Positions 54,820 to 64,000 of a stretch of 64,000 nt of DNA are shown piece after piece. Numbering within the stretch: position 1 is the first letter of the stretch; each line of letters opens with the position of its first letter. A program made the translations under genes and the position numbers. Location of the stretch: NCBI GenBank assembly GCA_024305405.1, contig JAKNDB010000070.1, forward strand, positions 1,186,001 through 1,250,000, given 5' to 3'. This DNA is from Dirofilaria immitis. Taxonomy: Eukaryota > Nematoda > Chromadorea > Rhabditida > Onchocercidae. Under the pieces are notes generated by a model that was given only the letters and a program-made list of their open reading frames with translations, did no database searches and was not told the DNA's origin.

Positions 54820-55341
54820 AATAGTGCCCGAATCTTTCGGAAATCGTTATTTTCGATAAAATTTCTATCAAATACAATAGTTCTGTACCATCAGTGAACA
54901 CCGTTATTTTTATCGGACAAGGAAAAATCGGAAACAAATTAAAAAGCTTGAAAACCTGTAAAATAAAGTGTACAATAATTACACATAGAAAGTCGAAGCA
55001 AAAGCAACTGACATAATACATATTTAAAAAAGAAAAAGGAAATCATGGTAACAAGTCATTGCACAACGTTATCACTTATAGGTGATTGCACAAACAGTTC
55101 ATCTTTTTCCTATGCTCCTTGTCGCGTTGTTCTTAAAAAAATTTTAATGCTAAAGTAAAAGTAAAGTAAAAACTATAGTTGTGACAAAGATTATGAAAAA
55201 CACTTATATCTCAGCTTTTAGTAATAATTTTCCCAGCTACATTCCACAACTTAAAGTAACTTGCATTTTACATTTTTTAGAGCATTTAATGAAGTGGATT
55301 ACTACATGAATTCCGAATCAACAGAAAGGAAATAAAAAACC
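54820..55341. other. Convergent 3' intergenic DNA
   Basis: Lies between the tail-to-tail ends of the C8orf76-like gene (+) and ARID4 (-). A GTCATTGCACAA and a GTGATTGCACAA word occur about 25 bp apart near 55055-55095, resembling an arm of the inverted repeat at 37001-37167. No gene seen. Confidence 0.5.
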
Positions 55342-58300
55342 TCAATATTTACAAAATGCTTTCGAGCATGAGTTTTGCTCTTGAACTATACTAAAACAAA
55401 AAAATGAATGCATTACTTCTTTTTCAAGTGTTTTTCGCCAACGACGATCTAAACGTGCTTGATCTATGCGGATACTGTGATATATATCTCTGAGTTCTTG
55501 CATACGTTCCTGGTAACTGTTTACTAGCGCTTCTCCAGTTAAATCTTCGTCTGTAATAACACCAACAATATCTGCATAAATTATCTGGATTTCAGATTTT
55601 ACATTCTATGTTTCTATAATCAAATTAGATTCAATAAATCTATAGAGTGACTCCACCAATAATCGGTTATGCATTTTATTAAAAATGTCGAAAGCAATAT
55701 AAAAACTTCTATCAAATTTCTATAAGAAAAATCCAAATTTTTTATTAAAAAATTCAAACCAATTGGTTCCAAATTTAGTTCTTTTTCAGCATATAGCATA
55801 GCCCCTTCTAATTCCACTTTTTGTTGCATACGTACTTTCAAAGCGTGCCAACTATCCCTTACGTTTGGCAAACCTATAAAACTAACCATAATCATATAAA
55901 TGCAATAAAGACTGAATACAAGATGCAACAACTCTTTCTAAAAGATTTATTTAAAATCTAGATTTCCCAGAATTCATTCTAAAACAAAATTTGGTGTTTT
56001 ATTAAAATGTCTGCACAGACTTCGCCTGTAAAATATACACTATTAAGCAATTACAGGAAACATACTTTCATCATCACTTGACGAACATTCCTCACTTTCT
56101 TTACTTCGCTCTTCACTATTTATTTGTTTGAATCCTCCTTTACCCATGCCTTTACGTTCGGCCAATGTATTTGATGCATTTCTACCAATTTTCTTCTTTT
56201 TCATTCCACGACCACGTTGTTTAAGTCCCAAAGACATCGGCGGATGCCAAACTAAAAATTTATGCATACTTATTTTCGATGTTATACTATTAAAGAACAT
56301 TTGATTTCCTTAGCCTTACATTACCAAATCAAGCCTCAGAAATTATCACGATGAAAAGTAATGCTCGTAAGATAACATAAATGAGGCACCCAAATACTGA
56401 TTTGCAAACTAAAATTCAAAAATAGTCAAAATCCAGAATATCTAGGAATTCTGATTCATGAAGAAAAAGGATGGAATAAAAATGATTATTAATTCACATC
56501 ATTAAACAATTCCTGGGAGTATTTCAAGTCAAGATGCCGGAATTGTCTAAAGTTGAATTAAGTCCCACAAAATCAGCACGAGCAATCTATCGTTGTAAGT
56601 TATTAATGTAAGTCACCTTCATCATCACATTCTTTTGAAACTATATCTTCTGTCACAGCCTCTGATTCCAACGAAACCTCTTTACATGATGGAGCTACTT
56701 TTTGAATCAGATCCTCAGCGGGTGCTGAAATAAAGCAAAATAATATATTCTTTTGTATTGTTTCATATCCAAACTATAAGCACATTAATTTAATGGAATT
56801 TTGAATGCATACAAAAACATAATAATCCCTACTATAGCTATATCAAAAAAAGAAAAAAGAAAAAAAGGGGAAAAAAACATAGACGTACAAATATGCTGCA
56901 CTTCAATAATTCCTTTTGCTTGGCGTCAACATATTCATTTAAATCCATCTCACTACTTTTTGTAAGAATCATCAGTTTTGCTTGTCTCTCACTTTCATCC
57001 TATAAAGTAAAATATTGATATTCAAAAAAAGAGTTAAATTTTTTGTTCACAAAAATCTTCAACTAAGGCTATTAGATGCATAATTAACTAACAGTAAGGC
57101 GCATACATTGGAAACTCCGCTATACTATATCATCAAATTTTTAATCAAAACTATATGAATTTAATGTCCTTCAAATGCACAAATTCATCATTCATTGTCT
57201 TTTGAATAATTTCGCAAATGATAAAACAAAATAAATTAAAGTTCGTAATATTATATATTGTTCAGGAACTCAAAGTCTAAAAAATTTGCACTCTTCTGTT
57301 ACACTATATTTTCAAATCGAACTGGTAACAAAAACATACAAGCATCAAAGAAAATCATTTTAAATATTCGACGGAAAAAACACATTCAAAAACCAACTGC
57401 ATGTTGTTCTTTCTCTTCCGCAAAAACTGTTGCACGGTTGAATGAATTGTCATCACTTCCAACTGCAAAAAAATTTAAGCATATATAGCATGTCTTGTAC
57501 TTATTACAGATGAAATTATCAATCTATAGTGACATTTGTTCGGCATCCTCAAACAAAAATAACCTGCTACTTCACTGAATGACTGTTCATCGTTTCCAGA
57601 CTTCACTATGTCTCCAGCGTCAATCTGTTTAGTGCCATTTACTTCATCTAGTGCCAATACATGATCAGCTTCGGCTCCTGTTAGTGTAACTGCTCAAATA
57701 TATTTTAGTAATTTAAGTAACATATCAAAATGACAACTAAATTCTAAAAATCTTCATTATAAAGCATAATACGTTATGGAAATGAGATACAAAGAAAACC
57801 AACTTTTTGCAAATCACTCTCAGAAGTTGATTCTACAGAAATAATAACTGGTGCATTTGTCGAATGTTCTAAAAGATCTGCAGCAGATGAATGATTATCT
57901 GACACTGTTCTACGACGTTTGAAATTTGAGTTCGCTTCAGGTAGCTTTTTCTATAATTGTTAAATTTCGATTTCTATTCAGTAATGCACAATAATAAGAA
58001 AGACATTGAGAAAATAATGTGCTTTACAAAATAAAAAAAAAAAAAACACATCAAAATGCTAACCTCATCAATACCACCACTAAGAAACACTGTAGTCGAT
58101 ATAAGTTCACTGATGAAAGAATGTGGTGATGTTTCAGAAACTGAAGCTTCTTCCGGCAAACGTTTCAGCTAAATTATTAATATGAAAAGCATATACTTAT
58201 GACTTTTAAATACACAATCATAAACTTTTTTGATACAATTTGTTATTTATTCTTCGTTGAACACTGTCATTCTTCTCCATAAACATTGCCAGTCTTCATA

Positions 58301-61300
58301 TTCCTATTCACTACCATTAATAATGCAAAGTTTTTTGACCATTATTTTTTAAATTAGTTTTAAAAGACATACAATAATTTCCGCATCAGATTCTGTTAGA
58401 AAATTGGCGCTCGTCAGATTGACAGCATTCTGCTTCAGTGAGTCATCCGGTGCTTTTAATACTGTTGAGTCAGTTGTTGTCAATGAAACCTTCTGCTAAT
58501 TTTCATAAATTAAAAAAGTTAGGACTATGACTTTATAAAACATTTTTAAATTTCACAGATATAGTATCATGAAATGTATTCAAAAATCAAACAGAAATAA
58601 CTGATAATAGAGAAACTTACCAACACTTTTTTACTTTCTTTCCGAGAACGTAGTAGAACGTGAACGAGCCTCTGGATGTATAATATGTTCATGAGTGTGT
58701 GATAGTCGCCGAGGTCTATAAACAACAATACATTTTAGAAATGAAATTAAATGAAGCGAACAAATATGTGTTTTCTATAGCTTTTGAAGGAATTGTAATA
58801 TCTAATTAAATTAGATTTCAACAAATTTCATATTAAAATCCAAAACTAAATCATAAATTAAAATTTTCTTGAATAAGAAAGATACTTTCTGCCATATCAT
58901 ATTTGATTAAAACAGTTTTCCTTAATCCTTTTTCAAATCATTATTATGATATACAAAAATTTCCACAATACATAATTCTATTTGCTATTTCCTTCCTTGA
59001 ACTCCTATCTGAAATGTTACAGTTTTTTTCTTAATCATCTCACTTTTAGCTTCAAATAGCGATGATCTATATATTGTTCCCTCGATTTATTAAAATAATT
59101 TGTTCAAAGTCATTAAAAAATAAGTGACAATCCGTTTTACTAACCTCATTCCACTACTGCATACTTCCGTTGCCAAAAGTTTCGACGGATCAACAGAAGA
59201 ACGCCATGCTACCGCTGCTTCAAGAGTTGGAGCACTTAGTTTATCAGATGCAATCGACAAAAACTGTTCTTCCGATAGTTTTTGGTCCTGAAAATTAGAC
59301 TGAATTTAAATATACAAATTACATTCATTTCTTACTGTAATGTTTCTAACCAAACAGATGAATTTGGAATTACTGTAAAGAACTTGAAACGCTAACTTTT
59401 TCATGCACTTTAATTTTGATTAACTCGACCCACTCATCATATCGAGAATTCCATCCAAGATAATGTACGCAACATGTCATTTCTCGGAGAATACCTTCTA
59501 GCCGATCATTTAAACGGGCTGAAGCTTTTGTCAGTGCTTCTTTTCGTTCTTTTTCATCGCATTCTATTGACTCATTGATAGCTTTGCATCTTAAAATTTT
59601 CATTTGAGTTTACTGTTAAAAAAGTACGGAATAATCTGAATCAAGAGATAGATATCTGATATCATTCACATCATATACTCTATTAAGTAAGTAGAAATGA
59701 GTTTAGCTACTGATATTATATCCAGTTGTTTTCGCTAATCATTTTTCAAATGTGGAACAGGCAGCAAACCTCGCTTCGAAATCCATCATCGAAGAGAGAA
59801 CATCGCCATGTGAAATTTTTCCCACCGTAATTACTCTTGCATCATACCACTGACCATGATGATAAGCTTTCACATTTTGACCCATATAAAAATTTGTCAA
59901 GCTATAATGTTTTTGCATGATCACTGACAAAATGACATGCAAACAAATTAGATCCAAACATTGTTAGAGTATCCATCATGATTATATCAGACAAATATTC
60001 ATCAGTTTTTGTTAAACTGTCATCAAAAAAAGAAACAACAAAAAATGAAAAAGCTTAAAAATAATAAAGCTCACACTGTAGCAGGAGAGCAGTTAAACCA
60101 CGGTACACCTTCCTTCGTTTTTTCTTTCCTAAGTACTTGGGCAATATCTGAATCTTTTCCTATAATATTTCCATCACGCTTGCCTGCCGATAATTCTTTT
60201 TGGTCAACAGAAAAATGAGCTCCTGTAGTGGCTAACTTCCGGGCTTCTTTTAAGCGCATTTGTCGAATGTGTGCTAGAAAATGAGAACTATAATATTAAA
60301 AAGTTATATACTTAAAAAGAATATCATTTCCAGGGTGCTCGCTTCGAAATAAGAGGAAACTTCAGAAAATCTCCATAACTGCGCAACAGTTAACTTTTTC
60401 TAAACATTCTAATGAGGACAGTAAACAAACCTTCATCATCACTTCCGCTAACTCCTTGATCGACATTTGAAGTTGTTGAAACAATACTTGGAGATTTTCG
60501 TTTGGTATAACCTTCAGAAGATGACTTCTTTCCGAATTATTGATCTTAAATTCCGTAAGAAAATGAAAAATAATGGAGGAAACATCAAAAAAAGTATCTA
60601 CAAAATAGTCACAGCAGAATAATGAACTACAATGTACCTTTAATACTTTCGCCCGTTTATCGACATCGAAAGTTTTTAAGTCAAGCTGCTGCTCATCTCT
60701 ATAATAAAAATAGTTAATTCAACTGAAAAAAAAATTCAGTAAAAATTTCAAAATAAACTAAACTGAATAACAGACGATAAAATTTCCTATTATCAAAAAT
60801 TATAACTATCTTTTATGACAATGAAGCTCAATTTCTAAAATTAAAACCAGGAATAATAAAATCAATTTTAAACAAGTAATATGAATTAAGCATGTTTAGC
60901 GTCCCTTGTTTAATTTTGAAGAATTAAACTGGTACGAACTTAATTGCATCCTTCTCATTATCCTTTTTGTTTAAACTTCGATGTTTAACTTTGAATGATT
61001 CCTTCTCAGTCTTAAAAGTTCCTTTTCTTTGGTACTTTCGATCGTTCCACTATCGCTTACACTTTCTTTATCCTGTTCTTCTTCATCTTTCGTTTTGGAC
61101 TTTATTTTACTGTCAGGTGACAAGCAAAGTAACGATGTTGGACTTTGCGAAGATGTGGATGGTACGCTAGAAAAAAATGAGGATTGGTTAATATGCCTAA
61201 TTATTACATCGCTTTTTTTAAATCTTTTCTAAAATTAAACTGAATAATCAACTTATTTGCTATTCAGTTTATCTTATTTTTATCAACAAAATTCGAGGAA

Positions 61301-64000
61301 ACAAATCGCTTATCAGAATAATTGTTTTGATCAACAAATAAAGAGCTTATGCACATGACGCTTGACTGCAACAACGAATATTTGTTTAAAGATTTCGGAA
61401 TCATGTCTATCGAACTTCAATATTTTTATTCTCATTCTCACATCTAGACAATAACAGAGAATGAAAATAATTTTCTTTTGGAGAATAAAAATGTATTTTA
61501 AAAATAAAAAAATTGCACTCTAATAAATAAAGTTGCAAATAACATACCCTTTTGTTTTATCATCATCTTCACTGACATCAGATTTCGTCACATTTCGCTC
61601 ATCCTTTTTAATCTTTTCTCTTTTCGTACGTGGCATGATGTCATCTTTTTCTCGTTTCGTTATTTTGCCCTTAATTGCACTTTCTTTTTGCCCTTTTTCT
61701 TTTTCTTTGTTGCTACCGACGCCCATTTTCTTCGTTGCAGCTGCAAAATAATGATTACTTAATAAAAATATTTGCACAATTTTACAGAAAAACAATTCAC
61801 CAGTGCCAATAAATCCAAACCTGTATATTGTGGCGGTCCAACAAACGATTTGGACGTTCACTACGGCTTGAAGTTGATGGTGTAGGAGTAGATAACCAGC
61901 TCGAAATACCCAAATTGCGGTAAAATGAATTAAAATGATCCAAATACCTGGAATAAACTTAAGCTGAGACCGGTAAAAATCAATTTCATATTTTTCTTTT
62001 ATAGGGAAATGATTATTTACCTCGAATAAGCATTTTTAACAGTAACCGATGTTGCCCCTGGACATCCCTCCAAATGCATCTTTCGTAAAATCAACTTCCA
62101 CTGATTGTTTTCGGTGACACGTTTTTTGCCGCCATATCGCTGAACCATATTGTATAATCGAAACATGTCTATGTCTTTTCCACCAAGTATTGGGGCTCGG
62201 TTAATTGGAGTTCCTGCAAAAACGATTTAGTCGAATATGATAAAATTTCAGCTGATGTTAATAAATATTTCATTATCAGCAAATATTTGGCTTTAAAAAA
62301 ATTTTTTTTAGATTTAAAAATGCGATCTAATTCTACAACGCTCTTATAATCTCAATTCTAGTTTGGAAAACGCTGAGTAAAATCTCAAGTATCTGAAATT
62401 CAATAAAATATGCAAAAATAAAGACCTCTTTCTTCATGGAACTTATATAACTGGGCAGTGAACTGATCTCTTTCTTCGCCATATTCTTCATCGCTGGTGT
62501 TATCACTCTCTGAAGTGCTACTTTCAGCAGAGCTGAAAAAATAATTCAGTAAAAATCAGTGAATGTAATAATGCTCATGAAATATCAATCATTATATTTG
62601 GGCAGAAATTAATGTACGTTTTCTTCTCAATTTCACGTTTTGCTTTTCCGGAAACTTTTTTGATCAATCGAAGAAGATCTGTATTCGCGTTTCTTGGATC
62701 GTGCATCATCATCATAAATTTGTGATCTTTCCCATCCTGCCGGAAAGATTTCTGAAAAGCATTTTCCATTAATTTTGCAAATTATATAAACAAAAATATT
62801 AATTTCGCAATATGTCAATTTACTCGCCTTTTTCAATGAAAGCAACAGCTCGATCCATAGCAGCTTTAGGCGATGATTCAGCGAACTTGAAAATTGAAGT
62901 ACCTGGGGAAGACAATTTATTCACCGAACAAGTAAAGCTAAAAATAAATTGATTTGATACTTAGAAAGATAAACTAACTGTTGATTTTTCTAAAAAAATC
63001 CGATCTATAAACATGAGCATGATCACCACGAATGTTCCGAATTAAACTAAATTCAAGCCATCGAAAATAAAATTCTCCAGTTAATTGATAGTATGCGGCA
63101 AAAATATGACTGGAACTATTCCAACCAGGTCTAGATAAATGGTAGAAACTATTTCAGTCGAGCAAACACTGTTCAATCCATTCTTGGATTAGACAGTCGA
63201 TTATTTTGACCAATCATTTTTTGTAAACAATTTTACAGTAGTATTATCAATTCACTTCTAATATTCTCATAGAATACTAATTAAAATAGAATTTTTTCTT
63301 CGGATGATCGTTTAATTTTTTCGATATTTGAACATACTATTTTGAATCCTTGAAGCTTCGCAACAACACGTCGTTCTTGCCAATATTTACATTTCCCTTT
63401 GTTGCAGCTTTAAACGGTACTTCCGCAACAACAACCGCCGGTGTCCATTTACCCTTACGTGTAGTATCCTCATATACTGCGACAACACTGCCAACCTTAT
63501 ACAGCTGAATTGAAAAAGTTTCTATATTAGCGACACTCAATGATTTTGAAAAAAATTCATAAAATGTTGCAAATACTATCAACTTTTTTGAATTTTCGGT
63601 CGCCAACTGAGTGAAAGGAACTTTGAAAAATTTTGCATTAATATTATTATACTTTATCAGAGAAAAAGCAAAAATCCTACCTTTTTCGTATCATCAATAT
63701 CTCTTGATCTTTTCTTAGTCGTCGGCTCCACTTCTTTCTCTCGAAGTCCTTGTCGTTTCCGTTCACTTTTCCGACTTGAGCTACTGCTAATTATCATGTC
63801 CATCTTTTTATCACTCGTATGGGACTTATCATCATCATTATCATCACTACTGCAATGCTTTTTCGTGCATGTATTCTTCCTTTTTCCTTATCTGTATCGT
63901 CAATGTCGTCATCGTCATCATTATTATAACCACCATCATTATTATCATCAACATAATTGTTCTCATCTTTATCATAATTATCACCATCATCATCTTCACC
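55342..64000 (-). CDS. ARID4: ARID4 (RBP1-like) chromatin protein, 5' end missing
   Basis: Nuclear scaffold linking Rb-family repressors to Sin3/HDAC. Reading from the right edge: an acidic and KR-rich exon (64000-63681); a Tudor-like exon with KVGSVVAVYED...WTPAVVVAEV and LLRSFKDSK (about 63508-63338); and AVAFIEK (62901-62828), which joins EIFPAGWERS (62753-62617). An acidic RDQFTAQLYKFHEERG leads into the ARID (GTPINRAPILGGKDIDMFRL...QRYGGKKRV...QWKLILRKM, about 62213-62022), ending YLDHFNSFYRNLG. A long charged linker follows, then a chromo-barrel (NVKAYHHGQWYDARVI; HYLGWNSRYDEWVELI, about 59950-59395). A Ser/Glu-rich middle and a C-terminal coiled coil (LVNSYQERMQELRDIYHSI) end at 55342. 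Frame faults: 56888, 58647, 61023-61026, 61849-61851, 62656-62661, 63881-63885. The join at about 63335 to 62901 is unresolved. Confidence 0.9.
62826..62827 (-). other. Non-canonical GC splice donor in ARID4
   Basis: On the minus strand the exon ends ...GAAAAAG and the intron starts GCGAGTAA, a full consensus donor except for C at +2. The join yields FIEK-EIFPAGWERS in phase, which fits the ARID4 family's IFLKTRVVPDNW-type region, whereas reading through gives a stop two codons on. No GT donor lies nearby. Confidence 0.75.

Noticed and set aside
60967..61232. Plus-strand open frames rich in L, F and S
   Set aside because: Antisense shadows of the Lys/Ser/Glu-rich linker exon of ARID4.

Overview
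The window is nuclear DNA from a nematode, probably a spirurid or filarial-type worm. The evidence is very AT-rich sequence, many small exons bounded by TTTCAG/TTTTAG acceptors and GTAAGT-like donors, acceptors placed directly before start codons (candidate spliced-leader sites), a nematode-type 18S rRNA fragment, and a degenerate Pao-type retrotransposon. The species cannot be named from sequence alone. No tRNA, CRISPR array or bacterial-type operon was seen.

Layout: 1-10351 has no intact gene. It holds the relic of a BEL/Pao LTR retrotransposon (about 2150-7075) with a broken 18S rRNA 3' fragment inside it (5890-6310). 10352-23917 (+) is a 25-exon membrane adenylyl cyclase with several repeat families in its introns. 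24524-25944 (-) is a small three-exon protein with one immunoglobulin I-set domain. 28273-36749 (-) is SNAPC4 (snRNA-activating complex subunit 4, Myb repeats; 26 exons). 38155-43657 (-) is PPP1R21. 45732-51900 (-) is PHF10, the double-PHD subunit of PBAF chromatin remodellers. Across a 471-bp divergent promoter with two CACGTGAC boxes come COA4 (52372-53080, +), a cytochrome-oxidase assembly factor, and 161 bp later a C8orf76-like protein (53241-54819, +), arranged like a two-gene operon. 55342 to the right edge (-) is ARID4 (retinoblastoma-binding protein 1 family), cut off at its 5' end.

Together: SNAPC4 (snRNA transcription), PHF10 (SWI/SNF) and ARID4 (Rb/Sin3-HDAC) are three nuclear gene-expression factors on the same strand, with the endosomal protein PPP1R21 between them. 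Spacing of 1.4-2.1 kb argues against one operon, so the shared theme may be chance. COA4 shares its promoter region with PHF10.

Quality warning: almost every long gene needs one or more single-base corrections, mostly one base missing from a short homopolymer, to keep a conserved reading frame. About 17 sites were found by hand. I read these mainly as sequencing or assembly errors, not pseudogenes. Exon coordinates were derived by eye from splice consensus, phase and conserved protein features, without database searches.
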